Assembly (NCBI GenBank): GCA_014239855.1
Contig: JAAZXY010000008.1
Coordinates: forward strand, 1 to 64,000
Length of the DNA: 64,000 bases
From: Acidimicrobiales bacterium
GTDB lineage: Bacteria > Actinomycetota > Acidimicrobiia > Acidimicrobiales > MedAcidi-G1
Direction of reading: 5' to 3'
Position numbers and translations under genes: made by a program. The notes beneath the pieces were generated by a model. The model was not told where the DNA came from. It worked only from the letters and a program-made list of their open reading frames with translations, and made no database searches. Positions 15,307 through 23,217 of the stretch are shown here, piece after piece; position 1 is the stretch's first letter, and every line of letters begins with the position of its first letter.

Positions 15307-16233
15307 ATGCACATCCGTGCGGCGACCCGGGGCAGCGCCCTGGCGCGATGGCAGGCCGATCGCCTGTCCGCCCTGATCGTGGCGGCCCGACCGGGCACCA
15401 CCGTCGAGATCGTGGTCGTCGAAACCACCGGAGACCTCGACCGGACCACCCCGCTGGAGCAGATGGGTGGCCAGGGGGTGTTCGTCAAGGAGGTCCAGGC
15501 CGCGGTGCTCGACGGCCGGGCCGACGTGGCCGTCCACTCGGCCAAGGACCTACCGGCGGTGACCCCCGATGCTCTCGTGCTGGCCGCGGTGCCTGAGCGC
15601 GCCGACCCACGCGACGCCCTGGTCGGTTGCCGGTTCGCCGATCTGGCCGACGGCGCCACGGTGGCCACCGGTTCGATCCGTCGCCGCGCCCAGTTGGGCC
15701 ACCGGCGACCCGACCTGGTGTTTGCCGGCCTGCGGGGAAACATCGGTACCCGGTTGGCGAAGCTTGACGGGCCCGAGGGCTTCGCGGCGATCGTGGTGGC
15801 GGCTGCCGCCCTCGATCGACTGGAACTGACCCCCGACGTCGTGGACCGTCTGGATCCGTCGGTGCTGCTTCCCCAGGTGGGTCAGGGGGCACTGGCCGTG
15901 GAGTGCCGGAGCGATGACGGCCCGGCCGTCGAGCTGCTGGCGACCGTCGACGACCTGGTGGCCCATCGGACGGTGGCCGCCGAGCGGGCGTTCCTGGCCG
16001 AGCTGGGTGCCGGGTGTGATCTTCCGGTGGCCGCCCACGCTGTGCTGATGGACGGGACCACTCCCGGTGACGAGCCCGACGGCGAACTCCGTCTGACCGG
16101 GTCGGTGTCGTCGATGGACGGCACGGAGCTCCTGGTCGAGGAACGGACCGGATCCGATGGGCCGGCCATGGGTCGGGCCATCGCCCGCTTCCTGCTCGAC
16201 GAGCGGGGCGGATCCGCCCTGCTGGGCCGATGA
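15307..16233 (+). CDS. hemC: Hydroxymethylbilane synthase (porphobilinogen deaminase)
   Basis: 308 residues. It polymerises four porphobilinogens into hydroxymethylbilane. The N-terminus (RAATRGSALARWQA), VHSAKDLP with the catalytic Asp region, TGSIRRRAQL and the cofactor-attachment loop LGAGCDLPVA are visible. The Cys carrying the dipyrromethane is about residue 237. The last four bases overlap the hemD start (ATGA), indicating translational coupling. Confidence 0.96.
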   Translation: MHIRAATRGSALARWQADRLSALIVAARPGTTVEIVVVETTGDLDRTTPLEQMGGQGVFVKEVQAAVLDGRADVAVHSAKDLPAVTPDALVLAAVPERADPRDALVGCRFADLADGATVATGSIRRRAQLGHRRPDLVFAGLRGNIGTRLAKLDGPEGFAAIVVAAAALDRLELTPDVVDRLDPSVLLPQVGQGALAVECRSDDGPAVELLATVDDLVAHRTVAAERAFLAELGAGCDLPVAAHAVLMDGTTPGDEPDGELRLTGSVSSMDGTELLVEERTGSDGPAMGRAIARFLLDERGGSALLGR

Positions 16234-17024
16234 CCGCTGATCGGCCGGGCCCACTGGCCGGCTGCACCGTGGTGGTCACCCGCGCCACCGACCAGGCGGG
16301 CTCTCTGGCCGACGCCCTGAGGGCGCGGGGCGCCGAGGTGGTCGAACTCCCGGTCATCGCCATGGCCGAGCCGACCGACGGGGGAGTGGCCCTCGCTGAG
16401 GCCCTCGACCGCGCGGTGGCCGGTGGCTACGACTGGATCGTGGTGACCTCCCCGAACGGTGCCCGCCGGGTGGCCGGCGGGCTCGACGGGTGTGCCTTCG
16501 CGGGACGGATCGCCGCGGTCGGGCCCCGGACCGCGGCACCACTGGTCGATGCCGGCCACGTCGTGGACCTCGTGCCGACCCGCGCGGTGTCCGAGGGACT
16601 GTTGGCCGAGTTCCCGGCGCCCGACGGTGACCGGTCCCGGGTTCTGCTGGCCCGGGCCGAGGTCGCCCGCGCGGTGTTGCCCGAGGGTCTGCGGGCCGGC
16701 GGCTGGGAGGTCGATGTGGTGACCGCCTATCGGAACGTGGCACCCGACGTGGACGCCGAGGTACTGGCCATCGCCGCCCGGGCCGATCTGGTGACCTTCA
16801 CGTCCGAATCCACGGTCCACCGGTATCACGACCTGTTTCCCGGGGCGGTGGTCCCGCCGGTCGAGGCGGCGTGCATCGGCCCGATCAGCGCCGCGGCGGC
16901 CCGGCAGGCCGGACACGAGGTGGTCGAGGCCGAGCCGCACTCGGTCGATGGCCTGGTGGCCGCCGTCGGGGCGTGGGCCGCTGACCGTCGGAGGCCTGCT
17001 CCCGAGGACGCTGGCTCTCCGTAG
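16230..17024 (+). CDS. hemD: Uroporphyrinogen-III synthase
   Basis: 264 residues. It cyclises hydroxymethylbilane with inversion of ring D. Sequence is poorly conserved in this family, but the two-lobed pattern is clear: VVTRATDQAGSLADAL at the start, DWIVVTSPNGARRV in lobe one, LLARAEVARAVLPEGLRAGGW and LVTFTSESTVHRY in lobe two. Position between hemC and hemB secures the call. Unlike many actinobacterial versions it is not fused to a methyltransferase (CobA) or a regulator domain. Confidence 0.92.
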   Translation: MTADRPGPLAGCTVVVTRATDQAGSLADALRARGAEVVELPVIAMAEPTDGGVALAEALDRAVAGGYDWIVVTSPNGARRVAGGLDGCAFAGRIAAVGPRTAAPLVDAGHVVDLVPTRAVSEGLLAEFPAPDGDRSRVLLARAEVARAVLPEGLRAGGWEVDVVTAYRNVAPDVDAEVLAIAARADLVTFTSESTVHRYHDLFPGAVVPPVEAACIGPISAAAARQAGHEVVEAEPHSVDGLVAAVGAWAADRRRPAPEDAGSP

Positions 17025-17027
17025 GCT
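17022..17027 (+). promoter_or_regulatory. Candidate -10 element for hemB (leaderless)
   Basis: TAGGCT overlaps the TAG stop of hemD and ends 7 nt before the hemB GTG, with no Shine-Dalgarno. hemB-hemL may therefore have its own promoter besides readthrough from hemACD. Confidence 0.35.
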
Positions 17028-17034
17028 CTGACCC

Positions 17035-18018
17035 GTGGAATACCCCGTCTCGCGGCCCCGCCGTCTGCGCCGCACGGCCGCCCTACGGCGCCTCGTCGCC
17101 GAGACCCGTCTGTCGGTCGACGACCTCGTCGCCCCGCTGTTCGTCCGCGAGGGCATCGACGACCCGCAGCCCGTGGCTTCGTTGCCGGGCGTGGTCCAGC
17201 ACACCCGGGCCAGCCTCCGCTCCGAGGTGGCCGCCCTCCGGGACCTCGGCGTCCCGGCCGTCATCCTGTTCGGCGTGCCCGAGAAGAAGGACGCCGTCGG
17301 CTCCGAAGCGTGGAACCCGGACGGCATTGTCCAGGTGGCCCTGCGGGACCTGCGTGACGAGGTGGGCGACGACGTGGTGCTCATGGCCGACCTGTGCGTC
17401 GACGAGTACACCGACCACGGTCACTGCGGCGTCCTGGACGGGCACGGCTCGGTCGACAACGACGCCACCCTCGACCTCTACGCCCGGGCCGCCGTCGCCC
17501 AGGCCGAAGCCGGGGCCTCGGTCACCGCTCCCTCGGGGATGATGGACGGTCAGGTGTCGGCCATCCGCACGGCGCTGGACGACGCCGGCCACCAGCAGAC
17601 GGCGATCCTGGCCTATGCGGCCAAGTACGCCTCGGCGCTCTACGGGCCGTTCCGCGACGCGGTGGACGTCGAGATCGCCGACGGTGGCGACCGCAAGGGC
17701 TACCAGCAGGATCCGCCCAACGCCCGCGAGGCCATGGTCGAGATCCTCGGCGACATCGAACAGGGCGCCGACATGGTCATGGTCAAGCCGGCGCTGGCCT
17801 ACCTCGACGTGATCGCCGAAGCGAGGGCTGCGGTCGATGTGCCGCTGGCCGCCTACCACGTCAGCGGCGAGTACGCGATGGTGCAGGCTGCGGCGGCCAA
17901 CGGATGGCTGGACGGCGACGCCGTCGGCATGGAGCACCTGCTGTCCATCCGGCGGGCCGGGGCCGACTTCATCCTCACCTATCTGGCCCGGCGGGCCGCC
18001 GAGATCCTCGGCAACTGA
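17035..18018 (+). CDS. hemB: Delta-aminolevulinic acid dehydratase (porphobilinogen synthase)
   Basis: 327 residues. It condenses two 5-aminolevulinates to porphobilinogen. The two active-site lysines are in AYAAKYASALYGPFR and MVKPALAYLD. The metal loop reads DLCVDEYTDHGHC: Cys121 and Cys131 are present, but the middle zinc ligand of the CxC pattern is Asp123. This suggests an altered or magnesium-assisted site. The start is GTG at 17035, 10 bp after hemD. hemL begins 11 bp downstream. Confidence 0.95.
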   Translation: MEYPVSRPRRLRRTAALRRLVAETRLSVDDLVAPLFVREGIDDPQPVASLPGVVQHTRASLRSEVAALRDLGVPAVILFGVPEKKDAVGSEAWNPDGIVQVALRDLRDEVGDDVVLMADLCVDEYTDHGHCGVLDGHGSVDNDATLDLYARAAVAQAEAGASVTAPSGMMDGQVSAIRTALDDAGHQQTAILAYAAKYASALYGPFRDAVDVEIADGGDRKGYQQDPPNAREAMVEILGDIEQGADMVMVKPALAYLDVIAEARAAVDVPLAAYHVSGEYAMVQAAAANGWLDGDAVGMEHLLSIRRAGADFILTYLARRAAEILGN

Positions 18019-18029
18019 GGGTCGGAACG

Positions 18030-19298
18030 ATGGGCGCCAACCTGGATCTCTTCGACCGCGCCCGACGGGTGATTCCCGGTGGGGTCAACTCGCCGGTCCG
18101 GGCCTTCGGGTCGGTCGGTGGCACGCCGTACTTCGTGGACCGGGCCGAGGGCCCGTACCTGTGGGACGCCGAGGGCCGCCGGTACATCGACTACGTGCAG
18201 TCCTACGGCCCGGGCATCCTCGGCCACGCCCACCCGGCGGTGCTCGATGCCGTCACCCGGGCCGCCTCGGCGGGCACCTCCTACGGTGCGCCGACCGAAG
18301 CCGAAGTGGTTCTGGCCGAGATGGTGGTCGACCGGATCGCCGGGCTGGAATCGGTGCGGTTCGTCTCCTCGGGTACCGAGGCCACCATGTCGGCCATCCG
18401 CCTGGCCCGGGGAGCCACCGGACGACCGGGCATCGTGAAGTTCGCCGGCTGCTACCACGGCCATGCCGACGCCCTGCTGGCCGCCGGCGGCAGCGGGGTG
18501 GCCAATCAGGGTCTGTCGGGATGCGACGGCGTCACCGACGGCGCAGTGGCCGACACGATCGTCGCCCCGTACAACGTGGTGCCCACCCTCGATGACACCG
18601 TCGCCGCGGTGATCGTGGAACCGGTGGCCGCCAACATGGGCCTCGTCGCCCCGGCCGACGGGTTCCTCGAGGGCCTGCGGACGGCCTGCGACGAAGCGGG
18701 CGCTCTGCTCATCTTCGACGAGGTCATCACCGGCTTCCGGCTGGCTCGAGGTGGGGCCGCCGAGCGGTTCGGGGTGACCCCGGACCTGTGGTGCTTCGGC
18801 AAGGTCATCGGCGGCGGCCTCCCGGTCGGTGCCTTCGGTGGCCCATGGGACGTCATGGAACACCTCGCCCCGCTGGGCGGCGTCTACCAGGGCGGAACGC
18901 TCTCGGGGAACCCGTTGGCCATGGCGGCCGGACGCACCACCCTGGAACTGCTCGACGACGGGGCCTTCGACCAGTTGACCGCCACGGCGACCCGATTGGC
19001 CGATGGTCTGGCCTCCGCCTTCGCGTCGGCCGGCATGGCGTCGATCCTGCCCCGGGTGGGTTCCCTGCTGGGCCTGTTCTTCGGTGATCGTGCGCCCACG
19101 GACTTCGACGAGGCCAAGGTGCTGGCCGACAACGGCGTGTACCCGAAGGTGTTCCACGCGCTGCTGGACCGGGGCGTGGCCCTGGCTCCCGGTGCGTACG
19201 AGGCGTTGTTCCCGAGCCTCGCCCACGACGACGCGGTGGTCGACGAGACCATCGAGATCGCGGCCGACGCGGCCGCGGCCGTCGCCTCCGCTTCCTGA
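18030..19298 (+). CDS. hemL: Glutamate-1-semialdehyde 2,1-aminomutase
   Basis: 422 residues from the ATG at 18030. A PLP enzyme that converts glutamate-1-semialdehyde to 5-aminolevulinate, completing the C5 route started by HemA. Motifs include RVIPGGVNSPVRAF, VNSGTEA-type FVSSGTEATMSAIRLAR, the GCYHGHAD loop, LIFDEVITGFR and the PLP lysine in CFGKVIGGGLPVGAFGG. It is the last gene of the hem set. A weak GC hairpin (GCCCG-TTCC-CGGGC) lies about 25 bp after the stop and is followed by CCCCTTTTA, a marginal terminator. Confidence 0.96.
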   Translation: MGANLDLFDRARRVIPGGVNSPVRAFGSVGGTPYFVDRAEGPYLWDAEGRRYIDYVQSYGPGILGHAHPAVLDAVTRAASAGTSYGAPTEAEVVLAEMVVDRIAGLESVRFVSSGTEATMSAIRLARGATGRPGIVKFAGCYHGHADALLAAGGSGVANQGLSGCDGVTDGAVADTIVAPYNVVPTLDDTVAAVIVEPVAANMGLVAPADGFLEGLRTACDEAGALLIFDEVITGFRLARGGAAERFGVTPDLWCFGKVIGGGLPVGAFGGPWDVMEHLAPLGGVYQGGTLSGNPLAMAAGRTTLELLDDGAFDQLTATATRLADGLASAFASAGMASILPRVGSLLGLFFGDRAPTDFDEAKVLADNGVYPKVFHALLDRGVALAPGAYEALFPSLAHDDAVVDETIEIAADAAAAVASAS

Positions 19299-19394
19299 GC
19301 GCCCGCATCTGAGCGCCCGTTCCCGGGCACCCCTTTTACGGGGATGGGCTCCTGCTGGCCCGGGGGGCGACCTGTCACGGCCGGTGGGTACGGC

Positions 19395-19400
19395 TACGAT
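19395..19400 (+). promoter_or_regulatory. Candidate -10 element ahead of the unknown three-gene cluster
   Basis: TACGAT, with a poor -35 (TGTCAC, 16 bp upstream). Transcription from here would give a leader of about 115 nt before the ATG at 19521. Confidence 0.3.
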
Positions 19401-19445
19401 GATGGACAGACATCAAGAGCGCGCCGCGGCCGACAGGTCACGACG

Positions 19446-19479
19446 CCACCAACCGAGCCCCCTCGTGGGGTCACGGTGG
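19446..19479 (+). ncRNA. Possible structured leader hairpin
   Basis: Within the 222-bp gap after hemL, CCACC (19446-19450) can pair with GGTGG (19475-19479), enclosing CCCC (59-62) paired with GGGG (67-70) around a CTCGT-type loop. There is no U-tract, so it is not a simple terminator; it would fold in the 5' leader of the gene at 19521. No known riboswitch class is recognised. Confidence 0.25.
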
Positions 19480-19520
19480 TCAGCCACGTGCAGATGTGCA
19501 CCCAGAGACAGAGGTGAAAA

Positions 19521-19910
19521 ATGAGCGATGAACGTTCCACCGATCCCGGACGTCGTGCCGAGGTCCTCGACACCCTCCACGACCCCGTCGCCGACGATCC
19601 GGTCGAGAGGCGCCGCCGCCGGCGCCTGCGCAGGCTGAACTCGGCCCTCGACCGCCTCGGCATCCTGGACGCCATCGGCCGTGACTGGCTCACCGTCGAC
19701 GCCGATACCGGGCAGATCCGGTTCGACGACCTCGCCGAGGGCCGCTCCCTGGCGTTCCAGCTTCTGCTCGATGACCTGGCCGACGGTGTCGGCCGCCCGA
19801 CCGGCGCCACCGTCAGCCGTCGGACCCGCCTTCGGGCGGCCGCGCCGGTCCGCCCGCCGCTGATCGCCCACCAGACGGGGACCGGTCCGCACATCGGAGG
19901 TCGCCGGTGA
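19521..19910 (+). CDS. Uncharacterised basic protein, first of three-gene cluster
   Basis: 129 residues, preceded by a good ribosome-binding site (GAGGTGAAAA immediately before the ATG). It has an acidic N-terminus, then a run of arginines (ERRRRRRLRRL, residues about 29-39), and a hydrophobic patch LAFQLLLDDLADGV around residues 75-90. No family is recognised and no membrane segment is visible. The last four bases overlap the next start (GTGA type), so the three genes 19521-21515 are very likely one operon. Confidence 0.6.
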   Translation: MSDERSTDPGRRAEVLDTLHDPVADDPVERRRRRRLRRLNSALDRLGILDAIGRDWLTVDADTGQIRFDDLAEGRSLAFQLLLDDLADGVGRPTGATVSRRTRLRAAAPVRPPLIAHQTGTGPHIGGRR

Positions 19911-21154
19911 GGCCCGAGGTGTACCACGTGTCGGCCGACGAGTGGGAGGTCCTCTGCGGGGTGATCGATGCCATGGGGCCCGACGGGCTGGCGAACGTCC
20001 CGTATCTGGCCTTCTCCGGCAGCGGGACCGACCCGAAGTGGCACTTCACCAGTGCCGACGGCACGGTGGTCTCCGTCTCCCACGACCGTGACATCGCCCT
20101 CCACGGGGTTCCGGACCTGAGGCTGATCCTGGTCCCGTCGGCCCTGATCCGTCACGCACACCTGCTGGCCCACACCGAGGAGACCTGTGACCTGCTCATT
20201 GATTCCGACGGGTACGCCCGGCTGATCGGGGGTCGCGGTTCCGACGTGGTGATCGACCGTCCCGCCCCCGACGTCTGGTGGAGCGACGACCAGCCTCCGT
20301 TCGTGCCCGAGTTGGGACCGTTGGCCGAAGCGGTGGTCGAGGCCGGTGCCCTGTGCCGGGCCATGGTGGCCGTCAGCGTGTGGCCCCCGGGGACCGACGA
20401 GGCCGTCGAGGCTCCGGTCGTCCAGGTGGAGGTGGATGGCGACCGGCTGGCGTTCGGGATCAACTGGCGTCCCCATGGCCTGTACCGGCTCACCAACCGG
20501 ATTCCGGCCCATGCCCAGGGGTCGGCCTCGATCGGCTACCGGCACGAACTCGTGGAGCGCCTGGTCACCCTGGCCACCCGGCCCGACGAGGTGGTCACGG
20601 TCCGCATCTACGGCTCCTGCGTGGTGTTCGAGACCGACCGGTGGATGGCCATCGCCGAACAGGTGGAGACGGGCGCGGCCCGCCTGCTGGTCGCCGCGGC
20701 CGACCTGCTGGAGGGGTCCGGCTTCAGAATCAGCTGGCGCAGTCGGTCGGCGCTGGTGGTCGCCGATTCCCCGGTTTTTGCCGACAACACCGGAGTCGCC
20801 TATGAACTCAGTAGCACCCGGATCGAGGCGTTCATCCTTGACGACGGGGACCCGGGGGTGGTGAGGATCTCGACGGTCCTGGTCGAGGACGTCGGAGACT
20901 CCCCGGAACTCCGGTCGCGGATGGACGACCTCGCCGCCGCCGGTGCCGGTCTCTCGACCTGGCTGGACGAGGGTCGGCTGGTCGTGGCCTGCGACCTGGA
21001 GAGCGGGCGCCTCGCCGAGCTTCCGTCGCTCGTCGACCGGTTCCGTCGCCGGGTCGAGGGGCTCGACGTGCTCTTCGCCGACGCGGCGGGTGCCGTCCAG
21101 TTGGAACTGTTGCCCTCGGGCGACGGGGTGTCCCCGGAGGTGGAAGATGCGTAG
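19907..21154 (+). CDS. Uncharacterised protein with possible C-terminal YbjN-like domain
   Basis: 415 residues from GTG, soluble, acidic. Residues about 300-395 (VVRISTVLVEDV, a Ser/Glu-rich turn, WLDEGRLVVACDLE, then an amphipathic helix ending VLFADA) have the strand-helix-strand pattern of YbjN/secretion-chaperone-like domains, like the gene after mshA. The N-terminal 280 residues show two beta-rich segments (WHFTSADGTVVSVSHDRDIAL and VRIYGSCVVFETDRWMAI) with no recognised motif. It overlaps the upstream gene by 4 bp and the downstream gene by 8 bp. Function unknown. Confidence 0.65.
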   Translation: MRPEVYHVSADEWEVLCGVIDAMGPDGLANVPYLAFSGSGTDPKWHFTSADGTVVSVSHDRDIALHGVPDLRLILVPSALIRHAHLLAHTEETCDLLIDSDGYARLIGGRGSDVVIDRPAPDVWWSDDQPPFVPELGPLAEAVVEAGALCRAMVAVSVWPPGTDEAVEAPVVQVEVDGDRLAFGINWRPHGLYRLTNRIPAHAQGSASIGYRHELVERLVTLATRPDEVVTVRIYGSCVVFETDRWMAIAEQVETGAARLLVAAADLLEGSGFRISWRSRSALVVADSPVFADNTGVAYELSSTRIEAFILDDGDPGVVRISTVLVEDVGDSPELRSRMDDLAAAGAGLSTWLDEGRLVVACDLESGRLAELPSLVDRFRRRVEGLDVLFADAAGAVQLELLPSGDGVSPEVEDA

Positions 21155-21515
21155 GGGCCATCTGACCCGGGCACCCTGGCGGTCGGGCCGGCCGCACCTG
21201 ACGGAGCGGGCGTTGGCCGTCCATCCCCTGGTGTGGGTCTGCCCGGGGGCCTCGGACCTCTCGTCTGCCGAGGCCTACGACCGGATGCTCTCCGGCTGCC
21301 GGGTAGTGGTCAGGACGACGGCCCAGGCAATTCAGCTGCTTCGTGCTCTGGGCTGTCCGATCGACGAGGCGAAGTTGGCCGTGTTCGCCGCCAAGTTGGC
21401 GCCGGCCCACTTCGGCCTGCCCGACGACGATCGGGTGCTGTCCGATGCCGCCATTCTGGAGGTCCTGGAGGATCCCGGCCAGGTCGAGTCGGTGGACCGG
21501 ACCGGGCCGGCCTGA
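21147..21515 (+). CDS. Uncharacterised small protein, third of cluster
   Basis: 122 residues from the ATG at 21147, which lies inside the 3' end of the preceding gene and is preceded by GGAGG at 21136-21140. A first part of mixed character (LVWVCPGASDL) is followed by a helix-rich region (AQAIQLLRALGCP, AKLAVFAAKLAPAHFGL). No family is recognised. It is convergent with pgi, 10 bp away. Confidence 0.6.
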   Translation: MRRGHLTRAPWRSGRPHLTERALAVHPLVWVCPGASDLSSAEAYDRMLSGCRVVVRTTAQAIQLLRALGCPIDEAKLAVFAAKLAPAHFGLPDDDRVLSDAAILEVLEDPGQVESVDRTGPA

Positions 21516-21525
21516 CCGGCGTTGC

Positions 21526-23145
21526 TCAGCCCTCCCGGAGCGAACGGGCCCGGCGGAGCAGTTCGGACGCCGGCGCCGTTCCCTCGGCCAGGTCGAGGGC
21601 CATCTGCTTGCCCAGTTCAACGCCCCACTGATCGAAGGGGTTGATGCCCAGCAGCGCCGCGGTGGCCACCGTGCGGTTCTCGTAGAGGGCCATCAACTGG
21701 CCGAGGGTCGACGGCGTCAGTTCCGGCAGGAGGATGGCCGTCGAAGGACGGTCCCCGGGGAACGTCCGGTGGGCCACCAGGTTCTCGTCGACCCCGTCGG
21801 CTCTGACCTCGTCGGCCGTCCGTCCGAAGGCCAGGGCGTCGGCCTGAGCGGCCAGGTTGGTCATCAGCACCTCGGCGCCCTTCCGCGACCGGTCGTCGTC
21901 AACGGCCGGTCGGGCCACACCGATGAAGTCCACCGGCACCACGTCGGTGCCCTGATGGAGCAACTGGAAGAAGGCGTGCTGGGCATCGGTTCCGGTCGCC
22001 CCCCAGATGACCGCCCCGGTGGGCGTCTCGGGGTCGGAGCCGTTCTGGCACACCCGCTTGCCGAGGCTCTCCATCGAAAGTTGCTGCAGCCAGGGGGTGA
22101 ACAGGCGGAGCCGATGGGCGTAGGGGACCACCGCCACCGAGCCCCGACCGAGGTGGCCGTGGTTCCACACGTCCACCAGGGCCAACAGGACGGCGGCGTT
22201 CTCCTCGACCGGCAGGCCGGCCGACAGGCTGTCCACGACGCGCATCCCGGCCAGCAGTTCGTCGAAGGCGTCGGGGCCGATGGCCACCATGACCGGGAGG
22301 CCCACCGCCGACCCCACGGAGAACCGACCGCCCACGGCCAGCGGGATCTCGAGGATCCGGTCGTCGCCGATGCCGTGGTCCCTCGCCCGGTCGGGTGCCG
22401 CGGTCACCGCCAGGACGTGGTCCATGGCCCGATCGCCCACGCCGATGGTCAGCCAGGCCAGAGCGCCGTCCAGCGCGGTCAGCGTCTCGATGGTGGTGAA
22501 CGACTTCGAGCAGGCCACCACCAGGGTGGATGCCGGGTCCAGGCCGTGGAGGGCCTCGTCCAGATCGTCGGCGTCGATCCCCGCTGAGAACCGGATGGTG
22601 ACGTCGGGGTGGGCGAGGTGCCGGAGGGCGTCGGTGACCAGTGCCGGCCCGAGGTGGCTGCCGCCGATCCCGAGCTGGACCAGTGCGGTGATCCGCTGAC
22701 CCGTGGCCCCGGTCGCCTTGCCGCTGCGGATGGATTCGGCCAGCTCGGCCATCCGGTCGAAGGTGGCGAACGCCTCCTCCACGCCCGGTCCGGACGGTGA
22801 CCGGTCCCGGGCCCGGAGGGCGCCGTGGACGGCGGCCCGGTCCTCCGAGCCGTTCACGGCCTCGCCCAGCAGCACCCCGGTGAGCGTGTCGGTGACCCGG
22901 CGTTGGCGGGCCAGAACGTGGAGGTGCCCGAGGACTTCGTAGGTCAGGTGCTGGCGGGACAGGCCGACCCACAGATCGGCGCACTCGACGCCGAGACGGT
23001 CGTCGCGGGCCGGGTCGCCAGCGAACAGGTCGCGCAGCGAAGGCGACGGCCCCTCGGACAGGTCCTCGAGCTCGGCCCACGCCGAGGCGGCATGCACCGA
23101 GCCGTCGATCGGACGTCCATCGAGAGGTGGGTTCACGTCGGCCAT
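21526..23145 (-). CDS. pgi: Glucose-6-phosphate isomerase
   Basis: 539 residues. It interconverts glucose-6-phosphate and fructose-6-phosphate. The two sugar-isomerase lobes are clear: QLGIGGSHLGPALV and CSKSFTTIETL in the phosphate-binding lobe, then VGGRFSVGSAVGLP, the PGI signature region around GTDAQHAFFQLLHQGT, and the C-terminal catalytic lysine helix (NPFDQWGVELGKQMA). It lies alone on the minus strand, 72 bp from the flavoprotein gene upstream, which may share its transcript. Confidence 0.95.
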   Translation of the reverse strand: MADVNPPLDGRPIDGSVHAASAWAELEDLSEGPSPSLRDLFAGDPARDDRLGVECADLWVGLSRQHLTYEVLGHLHVLARQRRVTDTLTGVLLGEAVNGSEDRAAVHGALRARDRSPSGPGVEEAFATFDRMAELAESIRSGKATGATGQRITALVQLGIGGSHLGPALVTDALRHLAHPDVTIRFSAGIDADDLDEALHGLDPASTLVVACSKSFTTIETLTALDGALAWLTIGVGDRAMDHVLAVTAAPDRARDHGIGDDRILEIPLAVGGRFSVGSAVGLPVMVAIGPDAFDELLAGMRVVDSLSAGLPVEENAAVLLALVDVWNHGHLGRGSVAVVPYAHRLRLFTPWLQQLSMESLGKRVCQNGSDPETPTGAVIWGATGTDAQHAFFQLLHQGTDVVPVDFIGVARPAVDDDRSRKGAEVLMTNLAAQADALAFGRTADEVRADGVDENLVAHRTFPGDRPSTAILLPELTPSTLGQLMALYENRTVATAALLGINPFDQWGVELGKQMALDLAEGTAPASELLRRARSLREG

Positions 23146-23217
23146 TCTCGCCCGACCCGACGGCGGACGGGGGTCATGCCGTCGGGACCGGTTCGCCAGG
23201 CGTGGGAACCGGGTCGG

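Noticed and set aside
19318-19345. Intrinsic terminator after hemL
   Set aside because: Only a five-base GC stem followed by a mixed C/T stretch; too weak to list as a terminator.
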